Source: JAWXTK01 sp044433645 (GTDB lineage: Bacteria; Bacteroidota; Bacteroidia; Bacteroidales; Rikenellaceae). Taken from it: a stretch of 64,000 nt of DNA. How positions within the stretch are numbered: the stretch's first letter is position 1; the number at the start of each line of letters is the position of its first letter. Below the pieces are notes generated by a model. The model did no database searches. It saw only the letters and a list, made by a program, of their open reading frames with translations, and was not told the DNA's origin. The translations under genes were made by a program, and so were the position numbers. The stretch lies in the NCBI GenBank assembly GCA_044433645.1, contig JAWXTK010000001.1, forward strand, positions 1 to 64,000, written 5' to 3'. Shown here one piece after another: positions 27,978 to 35,815 of the stretch.

Positions 27978-30900
27978 TTATTCCTCAATTACAAGACGCA
28001 AACCTACGTTGTAAGGAGCTTGCCATTTGTAGAAGTATTTTCTAGTAGCAACACGAGCATCTTTTGGATGTGTGTTCCAAGCACCACCTTTAACAATTTT
28101 GATATTTTCGTCAGCTGCTTTTTTATCTGTGTGAAGAGCGTAAGATGAACGAGTCCACTCAGACACGTTACCCAACATATCATAAAGACCGAATGAGTTA
28201 GCTTCATAAGATCCAGGAGCAGCAGTTAGCATGTTTCCGTCATCATATTTTTCGTCTTTAATCATGAAGTTACACAATTCATACATAGGATCAGTAGTTC
28301 TCAATGGTTTAGGGTCAACACCCTTAACAGCCATCTTAGTCATTTGTTTGTCAGCTAAGTTTTCTTTCTTAGTGAAGTCACCATAAGAAGCACCGTTAGC
28401 AAACCACCAATCGCTGTCTGAACCACCACGAGCAGCCCATTCCCACTGAGTTTCAGTTGGAAGTTGAACATTTTTGCCCGATTTTCCAGACAATAATTCA
28501 GCGAATTTAGTTGCATTTTCCCATGAGATACGGATAGCAACTTGATCGTCACCATTAGCTGGATAACCTTCAACTACGTGGTCTTTCCATTGTTGATCGT
28601 AGAAACGAGAATCGTGATCTGGGATAAGTGCTCTATATTGAGCATTTGTAAGCTCTTTAGTAGACATCCAGAAATCTTTTTCAACTTTAGCTTTAACAGC
28701 TGGAGCTGCATTAGAGTTCTTTTTGTTCTCACCCATTACAAACTCACCTGCGTGAACTTTAATAAATTCGATAGAAGTACCATTACCCAAATCAACAGTC
28801 ATAGTTTGACCTTTTTTAACTTTAGCTGGGAAACCTTTAACTTTCACTTCTTTAAACTCAGGAGCTTTGAAGTTAGGTTTAACTGGCTCAGCTTTAGGTT
28901 GAGTTGCAACCCATGCATCGTAGTCATCAAGAAGTTTTCTCCAGTCAGCATAGATACCGTTAGCGTATTTTTTGTTGATGTCAATTCTACGTTGGTATTG
29001 GTTAGGGAACAATTTAGAGTCATTAACTTTAAATACACCCATATCAACAACATTGTAGTCTATCCACATATAAATAGCTTTCCACTCTTTGTCTGTAAGT
29101 TCAACACCGTAGTGACCATTTTTAAGGATTTGTACAAGTGGACTAACAGTTGCGTGGTACTCATAAGGGTGCAACACTCTCATCGCAGCTTCAGATCCTT
29201 GACGGTGAACGTAAGGGTGAAGATTTAAGTGAGATTTGCTGAAACCTTGTTTGTGATAAAGACCACCTCTAAAGTCAAGTTTTTTGCCCTCACCGTGACA
29301 TGAGATACAAGCTCTATCTAGGATAGGTTGGATTTCACGTTGGTAAGTGATAGGACGAATACCACCTTCTGGCTCAGTAAGCGTACGTACTGGGCTTTTC
29401 ATAGCGATAGTGCTCACAGGTTTAGGTATCATGTTTTGGTCTTCGTGACATCCAACGCAAGATACAACCTCGCCTGGCATAGCAGTAAACCAACTTCTCA
29501 TCCAAGTAATAGCACGTCCTTCGCTATCCAAAGGTTGGATTGCAATAGGAGTGTTAGCTGGGATTTTGAACATAACAGAACCATCAGCCTCAAGATCAAC
29601 AACACCTAGACAAGTTTTCATATCCCATCCAGATTGAACTCCCATAGCGTAGTTGTTCGATGGAGTTTTGTTATATGCATACTCGTAAGTGTGAATTCTA
29701 AGTTGAGTTACAGTTCCTCTAGGCACACCTACAAGACCTTCACCTTCGTAGATATCTTGGATAAATACTGTAGCTTCTTTGCTATCTTGATCAGTTTTGT
29801 CTGGAATAACAGGTTGACGTTTAGTTTTTCTAATTGGAGTAGCGTGGATAAGACCTTCGCCTTCGTACTCACAAATCAAAGTAACGTTGTCATACATATC
29901 AACTAGATAAATACCCCAAAGTCCACCTTTTTCCATTTGACCAGTAACCAAGAAGTGGTTGTTGTCAACTGGGAAAGGTTTAACGAATGTAGGCCATACG
30001 TTTTCTACCAATCTATCTTTAATGACTGGATCAAGTTCTCTGTCTTTGAAAGGAATTTCGTGAACCATACCAGCAACAGTAGTTCTAGAGATAGCTGGAT
30101 CGTAGATAAACAAACGACCAGAACGAATAGTACCGTGGTGACCAGATACAACACCAATAAAACGTGAAGGGTGATCTGGCAAAGGTTGAATATCAAAAGT
30201 AGAGTTAGGGAATAGCATACCACTACCAAATAGTGCTTTTTGCTCAGTTCCGTCAGGGTTCATGCTCATCACAAAACGAGAGTAGTAGTGCATAAGGTCG
30301 GTGTACTCCCAACGAGAATACATTACTTTACCATTGTGCATAATAATTGGATCCCAGTTAGCATCTTGGTCAAAAGTAAGACGACGCATTTCTTTTGTTT
30401 TAGGATCAAACAAACAGATATTACCTACTTGCTCAGAACCACTAACACAAGGTACACCTTGACCACCAACGTTAGAAGTTACAGCTAGTTTATCATTTGG
30501 AAGATAAGCTGAATCAAAGTAATCCAAATCCTCTGGTGAACCATTAGTAACTTGAGTTACTTTGCCATCATTCAAAGTCATTTCAAATACCTGCCAGTGG
30601 TGATCTTTATCAGGAACAGCAGAGAACAATACTCTATTAGCATCCCAGTGAAGACGAATATCTGGCACTGAAGTAGATGAATTAGGTTTGTAAAGAGTTT
30701 TATATTCTACTTTACCTGATTTGAAATTAGTAAGTTTACCAATCTCAGCATCAAAACCTGATTTAGGAGCTGAAGTTTGGTTAGTCCAGTTACTTCTAGG
30801 CATACCCATGTGGCTAGGATTAGCTTGACGAGCTTTAAGACCAATATTGTAACGACCTACCAAGATTTCATCAAAATTCATGTTAGGGTTAGCAAACAAG

Positions 30901-31904
30901 ATCTCTCTTTTAAGATCCAAAACTTTCTGAGCTTTGTCAACGCTTTCTTGTTTACCACTATACAAATCATTAAAACCAGCTTTAGCCAAAGCTTTAAGCT
31001 CGTCTAAACGTTTTTGGTTAGTAGCAACATCATAACCTTTGATTTTTTTAAGGTCAGCAAATGCTAGTTCTACAGACTCAACTTTAAACCATTTAAGTTG
31101 TTGTTGGATATCAAAAACTTGTTTAGCTTGAGCAAACAAATTAAGATAAGCTTCAACTTGAGCTACTGTACCTTTTAATTTGTCAATTTTACCAAGCTCT
31201 GCAGTAAGTTGTTTTTTCTCTTGTATTTTACCTATCATGCCTGAAACTAGACGTTTCTCAACCGAAAGATTAGTAGCATACAATAAAGCAACTGGATCTG
31301 TATCAGCAAATGATGCATAATCTGCCATTTCTTGAGGATATTTAGCAGTAAGATCCTCGATAGCTTTTGTATCCGCAACTTTAATTACTTGGAAAGTAGC
31401 TTTGCCCGAACCTTGGTACATATACTCGAAAGTAAGTGATTGGTCACGAGGTGCAGTAACTATCATACTTGCATTAAGCTCACCCCTAAGCGCGTTAGGC
31501 ATTGTTTTTTTGTTGTAAGTGATAGGTACACGTTTTTTCACTTGTTTGTACATCGTGTTTCCTGATGTTGTGAAAGAAGTTGGTGTAAAAGGAACTTTTT
31601 TGCCACCACTTTGGAAAGCCATATTGTTTAATACGAAATAGTCTTGCTTAGTGTAGTTAGAAGCATCTGCAAAGCTAACAATTACACTTTCTCCTTTTTT
31701 CATGTCAACTGTAACTTTACCTGGAGTAGCTGCACCACCTTGAATAGAATAACTGCTGACAACGGCTTTATTAGAAGCGTTTTTAACAGCTGTCTCACGA
31801 TATTTTGCAACATCTTTAGCAAATGTTTGCGCTAGAGCAGCAGTTGCAAAAACTAAGTTCATGCAAACAACTAATGCTAGCGACAACAGTAAATTTTTTC
31901 TCAT
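27978..31904 (-). CDS. Exported di-haem protein, hydrazine synthase alpha-like (HzsA-related), fused to an SUMF1 domain
   Basis: 1308 residues with a signal peptide (1-26). Residues about 27-370 form an uncharacterised region, part helical. Residues about 395-700 are a PD40/WD40-like propeller (VSGHHGTIRSGRLFIYDPA and similar). A domain with two c-type haem sites follows, Cys816-x2-Cys819-His820 (CVGCHEDQN) and Cys866-x2-Cys869-His870 (CISCHGEG). Residues about 1033-1308 are a formylglycine-generating-enzyme (SUMF1) fold (FVMGE, LPTETQWEWAARGG, GLYDMLGNVSEW, KGGAWN, NVGLRLV). Propeller plus two haems is the HzsA-related layout. The SUMF1 part lacks the paired catalytic cysteines, so sulfatase-type activation is not expected. 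It is the largest gene of the cluster and has strongly biased codon use. Substrate unknown. Confidence 0.72.
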   Translation of the reverse strand: MRKNLLLSLALVVCMNLVFATAALAQTFAKDVAKYRETAVKNASNKAVVSSYSIQGGAATPGKVTVDMKKGESVIVSFADASNYTKQDYFVLNNMAFQSGGKKVPFTPTSFTTSGNTMYKQVKKRVPITYNKKTMPNALRGELNASMIVTAPRDQSLTFEYMYQGSGKATFQVIKVADTKAIEDLTAKYPQEMADYASFADTDPVALLYATNLSVEKRLVSGMIGKIQEKKQLTAELGKIDKLKGTVAQVEAYLNLFAQAKQVFDIQQQLKWFKVESVELAFADLKKIKGYDVATNQKRLDELKALAKAGFNDLYSGKQESVDKAQKVLDLKREILFANPNMNFDEILVGRYNIGLKARQANPSHMGMPRSNWTNQTSAPKSGFDAEIGKLTNFKSGKVEYKTLYKPNSSTSVPDIRLHWDANRVLFSAVPDKDHHWQVFEMTLNDGKVTQVTNGSPEDLDYFDSAYLPNDKLAVTSNVGGQGVPCVSGSEQVGNICLFDPKTKEMRRLTFDQDANWDPIIMHNGKVMYSRWEYTDLMHYYSRFVMSMNPDGTEQKALFGSGMLFPNSTFDIQPLPDHPSRFIGVVSGHHGTIRSGRLFIYDPAISRTTVAGMVHEIPFKDRELDPVIKDRLVENVWPTFVKPFPVDNNHFLVTGQMEKGGLWGIYLVDMYDNVTLICEYEGEGLIHATPIRKTKRQPVIPDKTDQDSKEATVFIQDIYEGEGLVGVPRGTVTQLRIHTYEYAYNKTPSNNYAMGVQSGWDMKTCLGVVDLEADGSVMFKIPANTPIAIQPLDSEGRAITWMRSWFTAMPGEVVSCVGCHEDQNMIPKPVSTIAMKSPVRTLTEPEGGIRPITYQREIQPILDRACISCHGEGKKLDFRGGLYHKQGFSKSHLNLHPYVHRQGSEAAMRVLHPYEYHATVSPLVQILKNGHYGVELTDKEWKAIYMWIDYNVVDMGVFKVNDSKLFPNQYQRRIDINKKYANGIYADWRKLLDDYDAWVATQPKAEPVKPNFKAPEFKEVKVKGFPAKVKKGQTMTVDLGNGTSIEFIKVHAGEFVMGENKKNSNAAPAVKAKVEKDFWMSTKELTNAQYRALIPDHDSRFYDQQWKDHVVEGYPANGDDQVAIRISWENATKFAELLSGKSGKNVQLPTETQWEWAARGGSDSDWWFANGASYGDFTKKENLADKQMTKMAVKGVDPKPLRTTDPMYELCNFMIKDEKYDDGNMLTAAPGSYEANSFGLYDMLGNVSEWTRSSYALHTDKKAADENIKIVKGGAWNTHPKDARVATRKYFYKWQAPYNVGLRLVIEE

Positions 31905-31945
31905 TTTTTTTAAATTAGTGTTAATTTTTCTAGTATAAGTAATAA

Positions 31946-32006
31946 AAAGTATAACTAGTATAGTCGCGAATCACTTCGAGACTATACTAGTATATAATTA
32001 TACTTT
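31946..32006 (-). other. Intercistronic hairpin between lsrF-like and HzsA-like genes
   Basis: Core stem actagtatagtcgcgaa with ttcgagactatactagt (31954-31991; 16 of 17 pairs, 4-base loop), extended outward by aaagtataa/ttatacttt with a bulge. No strong T run follows on the minus strand, so RNA processing or stabilisation is as likely as termination. Confidence 0.75.
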
Positions 32007-32015
32007 AATAATTCC

Positions 32016-32888
32016 TTATTTAGCCAATTCGTTATAAAGCTCAAGACCTTGCTCAGGAGTAATACCTTTGTGTACTACAGCGTGAACTGCTTGGATCATA
32101 GCGACTGGATTTTCGTTTTGGAACACGTTACGTCCCATGTCAACACCAACTGCACCAGCTTGGATAGCTTTGCTACACAAATCAAGAGCTTCAAGTGTTG
32201 GAAGAGTTTTACCACCAGCAATAACAACTGGAACTGGACAACCTGCAACAACATCTTCAAAACCATCACAGAAGTAAGTTTTAACGATGTTAGCACCATT
32301 CTCAGCACAAACACGTGCAGCAAGACCAAAGTAACGAGAGTCACGAGCCATTTCTTTACCAACAGCAGTAACACCCATAACTGGCATACCGTAGCGATTG
32401 CTTTGATCAACCATAGCAGAAAGGTTAGCTACAGTTTTAGCTTCAAATTGTTTGTCACCAATTGCCAACATAACAGCAACACAAGAAGCGTTCAAACGAA
32501 CTGCATCTTCCATAGCGTAAAGCACGTTGTTGTTAAGGTCTGTTAGCAAAGTAGAACCTGCATCAGCACGCAAACAGATAGGTTTGTTAGTATCAGCTGG
32601 TACTGTGCTATTCAAAATACCTCTAGTACACATCAAAGTGTCAGCATAAGGCATAAGTGGCGTAATATTAAGGTCGATTCTCTCAAGACCAGAAGTTGGG
32701 CCCATAATAAAACCGTGGTCAAACGCAAGCAATACGCTTTTGCCTGATTCTTTGTCAAAGATACGAGTAAGTCTATCTTTCATACCCCAACTTAAGTTAT
32801 CAGCGCCTTTTACGTGGAAACTTTGTTTTGCCACTGGAACTCCTACTGAAAAACGAGAACCATCTCTCAAATCATCTAAATCTGCCAT
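32016..32888 (-). CDS. lsrF: LsrF-like aldolase/thiolase (DeoC/LsrF family)
   Basis: A 290-residue cytoplasmic class I aldolase with close similarity along its length to E. coli LsrF: MADLDDLRDGSRF, LLAFDHGFIMGPTSGLERID, TLMCTRGIL, IVKTYFCDGFED and VVIAGGKTLP. The Schiff-base lysine is Lys203, the same number as in E. coli LsrF. LsrF transfers an acetyl unit from 3-hydroxy-2,4-pentadione-5-phosphate to CoA, giving acetyl-CoA and dihydroxyacetone phosphate. No lsrK, lsrR, lsrG or Lsr transporter is nearby. dhaL and dhaK lie directly upstream, so the product or substrate may be dihydroxyacetone phosphate or another ketose phosphate. Codon use is of the highly expressed type. Confidence 0.88.
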   Translation of the reverse strand: MADLDDLRDGSRFSVGVPVAKQSFHVKGADNLSWGMKDRLTRIFDKESGKSVLLAFDHGFIMGPTSGLERIDLNITPLMPYADTLMCTRGILNSTVPADTNKPICLRADAGSTLLTDLNNNVLYAMEDAVRLNASCVAVMLAIGDKQFEAKTVANLSAMVDQSNRYGMPVMGVTAVGKEMARDSRYFGLAARVCAENGANIVKTYFCDGFEDVVAGCPVPVVIAGGKTLPTLEALDLCSKAIQAGAVGVDMGRNVFQNENPVAMIQAVHAVVHKGITPEQGLELYNELAK

Positions 32889-32936
32889 TTTCTTTTTTGT
32901 TAAATTATAAATTAATAAATTGTTTAAACTTAAATA

Positions 32937-33554
32937 TTAGTTAAGCGCTTTTGCAAATGCAGCAAACATGCAAGACCATGAAGTAGCTCCAGAGTCAGCG
33001 TAACCTACTGATTTCTCACCGTAGTTACGAGCACGACCGAAGTTAGCTTTCATAGCAACTGTACCAGCAGCTCCTTCAAGAGCAGCAGTAGCACCAGCTT
33101 GAGCGATAACAGCGATATCTTCAGAATCACAAGCCATGATAGCTTTAACAGCTGGATCAAGTGCATCCATCATAGTTTTGTCGCCTGGTTTAGCTTGAGT
33201 TTGTTTACAAACACCCTCTAGACCACCTGCCATCATTTTTTTGTAGCCTGCAGCATCAATTGTCTCACCCTCTACATTGTCGCTCATACCTAAAAGTAGA
33301 CCTCCAATAAGAGTAGAAGTAGAACCACTAGTCTCCATCATCACTGTCATACCCATGTCGCCAAGCATACCTTTGAATTCAGTACCTCTTTCAGCAGCTG
33401 AAAGTACAGAGTTAAGAGCTTGAACGATAGCTGTACCGTGGTCTCCATCTCCGATAACTGCGTCTAGTTGAGAGAATTCTTCTTCTCTAGCGACGATGTC
33501 AGCTTGAGCTACACGCCACATTTTTTTAAAATCTTCAATTGATAATGTTTTCAT
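32937..33554 (-). CDS. dhaL: Dihydroxyacetone kinase subunit DhaL-like (nucleotide-binding)
   Basis: 205 residues, the usual DhaL length. The Mg-nucleotide site is visible as Asp31, Asp36 and Asp38 (LDAVIGDGDHG). The conserved GDKTMMDALDPA, GRARNYGEKSVGY and DSGATS segments follow. In dihydroxyacetone kinases DhaL supplies the phosphoryl group to the ketone held by DhaK. It lies 27 bases after dhaK and 48 bases before the lsrF-like gene. No DhaM phosphotransferase is present here, so the phosphate source (ATP directly, or DhaM elsewhere) is unresolved. Confidence 0.9.
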   Translation of the reverse strand: MKTLSIEDFKKMWRVAQADIVAREEEFSQLDAVIGDGDHGTAIVQALNSVLSAAERGTEFKGMLGDMGMTVMMETSGSTSTLIGGLLLGMSDNVEGETIDAAGYKKMMAGGLEGVCKQTQAKPGDKTMMDALDPAVKAIMACDSEDIAVIAQAGATAALEGAAGTVAMKANFGRARNYGEKSVGYADSGATSWSCMFAAFAKALN

Positions 33555-33581
33555 ATTATTTATTACGTTGTTAAGTGTTAC

Positions 33582-34589
33582 TTATTTGCCTACTGTTGTC
33601 CAGTAAGGTGCATTAGACTTGTGGTCTTTTAGGTAAGAGATTTGCTCATCATCAAGTTTAGCCATAATCATTTGGAAACCAGATAATTCTTGAACTGTAA
33701 GGATTTCTTGCAAACGTCCGTCAGCTAGTTCGATACCAAGTTCTTGAAGCATTAGAGCACATTTACGGAATACGATGCTAAGTTCCATGTGAGTAGTTGC
33801 GCCTACACCGTTAAGGTAAAGCATAATTTTGTCACCTGCTACTGGTTTCACTTTTTTCATGATGTGAGTTAGCATAATTTCAGCAACTTGATCAGCACTT
33901 TCTAGTTTTTGACGGCCACCTTGACCACCTTCACCGTGTTGACCCATACCGATTTCCATTTCTCCTTCTGGAAGTTCAGAAATTGTAAGGTTGTTTTGTG
34001 GGTGAGTACATTTACCCATAGCAACTGCAAGTGTAGCAACGTTTTCGTTGTAACGCTCACCAATTTCCATTAGTTCGTCAATAGATTTACCTGCGTCAGC
34101 TGCAGCACCCAAGATTTTGTACAAAGGCACACAACCTGACAAACCACGACGATCCATTTTGTCAGTATCCAAACCTGCTGAGATATCATCATAAGTCATA
34201 AGCATTTTAACTTTGATACCTAGTCTTTCAGACAAAGAAACTGCCATGTTACCACTCATAAGGTCACCAGAGTGATTAAGAACAACTAGAAGAATACCAG
34301 CATCACGTTTGAACATTTTAAGAGCTTCAAGAACACGTGGAGCGCCTGGTGCAGCAAATACGTCACCAACTACAGATGCATCTAGCATACCATCACCAAC
34401 AAACCCACTGATAGCTGGCTCATGACCTGAACCACCCATAGAGATGATAGCAACTTTATCTTCTGATTTAGCGTTTGCACGAACTACGATGTTTTCGCCA
34501 CCCATTTTAACTTGGCTAGCGTAAGCCATAGTGTAACCTTCCAAAAGTTCTGGTGTGATGTTGTCTGGATTATTAATAAATTTGTTCAT
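33582..34589 (-). CDS. dhaK: Dihydroxyacetone kinase subunit DhaK-like (ketone-binding)
   Basis: 335 residues. All three residues needed in E. coli DhaK are present at the same numbers: His56 (MGGSGHEPA), Asp109 (NHSGDLMSGN) and His218 (GMGQHGEGGQGG), which holds the ketone covalently. It should therefore be an active ketose kinase subunit. DhaK homologues also act on erythrulose and other short ketoses, so dihydroxyacetone is not certain. The gene is followed by dhaL and the lsrF-like gene, which could process the phosphorylated product. Codon use indicates strong expression. Confidence 0.9.
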   Translation of the reverse strand: MNKFINNPDNITPELLEGYTMAYASQVKMGGENIVVRANAKSEDKVAIISMGGSGHEPAISGFVGDGMLDASVVGDVFAAPGAPRVLEALKMFKRDAGILLVVLNHSGDLMSGNMAVSLSERLGIKVKMLMTYDDISAGLDTDKMDRRGLSGCVPLYKILGAAADAGKSIDELMEIGERYNENVATLAVAMGKCTHPQNNLTISELPEGEMEIGMGQHGEGGQGGRQKLESADQVAEIMLTHIMKKVKPVAGDKIMLYLNGVGATTHMELSIVFRKCALMLQELGIELADGRLQEILTVQELSGFQMIMAKLDDEQISYLKDHKSNAPYWTTVGK

Positions 34590-34631
34590 AAGTTTTAATG
34601 TTTTTTTATTATTTTAAAATTTTTACTATAA

Positions 34632-34949
34632 TTATTTTTTGTACTCGATATACTCGATTGGAATACCCTCTTCTTCAACAAAAGCGATAGTGTAATCACC
34701 ACAGTCGATAGGTGCATCATATACTTTTTTACCAGCCATAGCCTCTTCTAATGATTCTACAACGTATGCAATGTGAGCTATTGATTGTACTTCTTTAGAA
34801 AAGCTAGTTTTTGGACCAAAGTGCAATAATTCAATGTTGTTAGATGTTGTAGATGGGTCTACCATCCAAAAATCCATACCTTCTACATATACTGCTCCTT
34901 CTGGAACAAATGGAACTGGGATACCAAAGTGTGCTAATTTTCTTTCCAT
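34632..34949 (-). CDS. Small VOC/glyoxalase-fold-like protein
   Basis: A 105-residue cytoplasmic protein. Two beta-alpha-beta-type units are suggested by KLAHFGIPVPFVPEGAVYVE and HIAYVVESLEEAMAGKKV, ending in FVEEEGIPIEYIEYKK, as in vicinal-oxygen-chelate proteins (possible metal ligands His8, His74 region and Glu100). It is not similar to LsrG. It lies 42 bases upstream of dhaK in the same direction. A role as isomerase or lyase on a sugar or ketone intermediate is possible but unproven. Confidence 0.65.
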   Translation of the reverse strand: MERKLAHFGIPVPFVPEGAVYVEGMDFWMVDPSTTSNNIELLHFGPKTSFSKEVQSIAHIAYVVESLEEAMAGKKVYDAPIDCGDYTIAFVEEEGIPIEYIEYKK

Positions 34950-35000
34950 GATATTTGAGTTTTTTTAAATTTTAATTAGTTGTTTTTTAGTTTTTTTTAA

Positions 35001-35031
35001 GTCACGCCCCACTTTTTTAGCAGGGAGTGAC
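35001..35031 (-). other. Intercistronic stem-loop between cupin and VOC genes
   Basis: On the minus strand gtcac-tccc...gggc-gtgac forms a stem with a short internal mismatch, and an A-rich sequence follows it. The gap (34950-35081) holds no gene. It may attenuate or process the polycistronic RNA. Confidence 0.5.
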
Positions 35032-35081
35032 AAAGTTTTTTCTTAGTAATATTACACCTATATATATTATAAGTATAACTA

Positions 35082-35780
35082 CTACATTACAGCTTTAGGG
35101 TTTGAGAACCAAGCGCCGTCGTGGTAGTTAGCATATTCGTGAACGATTGCTCCTTGTGGGCCAGCAACCAAGAAGTGCCATGTACCTTCGCCTTTTTCGT
35201 TAACACCAGCATCACGCAAGTGAACGATTTCGCCTAGGTTTTGATCTTGGTAGAATTTACTGTAAGTTGTAGCTTTTTGACTCTCTGGAATGAATTGCTC
35301 ATAACCTTCAGTTACGATAACTTCTCCTTTTTCGTCCAATTTGTAAGCAAAGTTTTTAACGTCACCGTTACGAACCATCCAGCTTTCCATTTTAGCATCA
35401 AATTTAGTTTTGTTGTGTTTGTGCTCAGGAAGCATTTGACCTGGAAGTAGGTAGATGTCATGTGCAAAGTATTTGAAATCAGGATCATTAACCCAGAATA
35501 CTCCACCCATACCACAGTGCTCGAAGTCACCTAGTTGGAAATCCATAAACCACCAGTTAGCTTTAAGGTAATCAGTGATAGGATAGCCATAATATTCAAA
35601 CATTTCGATGAAAGCTTGTTTAGCTACTTCTTCTTGGAACACGCCATCTTTGTAGAAATCTGCGTTAGTGTACTTTTTTTGATACGTTGCCATGTTGTCT
35701 TCTGTTTTACATTCTGTGTTGCAACAGCTAACAGCAAAAATTGCAGCTGCGGCAAGCGATAAAATTTTTGTGATTTTCAT
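35082..35780 (-). CDS. Cupin-domain lipoprotein
   Basis: 232 residues. The N terminus has a lipoprotein signal with lipobox AVSC (Cys19), followed by a Cys-rich linker. A cupin core lies at about 105-215: LLPGQMLPEHKHN with His120 and His122, then Glu132 (KMESWMVRNG) and a later His (GTWHFLVAG), a plausible metal site. Met30 begins a stretch (MATYQKKYTNADFY) that could be a cytosolic start, but the preceding signal is convincing. Cupins of this size include sugar isomerases, so action on a ketose or aldose at the cell surface is conceivable. It sits between the propeller-cytochrome and kinase genes. Confidence 0.72.
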   Translation of the reverse strand: MKITKILSLAAAAIFAVSCCNTECKTEDNMATYQKKYTNADFYKDGVFQEEVAKQAFIEMFEYYGYPITDYLKANWWFMDFQLGDFEHCGMGGVFWVNDPDFKYFAHDIYLLPGQMLPEHKHNKTKFDAKMESWMVRNGDVKNFAYKLDEKGEVIVTEGYEQFIPESQKATTYSKFYQDQNLGEIVHLRDAGVNEKGEGTWHFLVAGPQGAIVHEYANYHDGAWFSNPKAVM

Positions 35781-35815
35781 AATTTGTTTTTTTTAAATTT
35801 ATGTTATTATTAGTT

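Noticed and set aside
28542..31835. Many long open frames on the plus strand opposite the HzsA-like gene
   Set aside because: They follow from avoidance of TTA, CTA and TCA codons in the real minus-strand gene. Their products are low-complexity, show no known motifs and overlap one another.
27978..31904. Formylglycine-generating (sulfatase-activating) activity of the SUMF1 domain
   Set aside because: The cysteine pair required for catalysis is absent in the KGGAWN to NVGLRLV region, and no sulfatase of the activated type is nearby.
32016..34949. An autoinducer-2 (lsr) operon
   Set aside because: Only the LsrF-type gene is present; kinase LsrK, repressor LsrR, LsrG and the transporter are absent.
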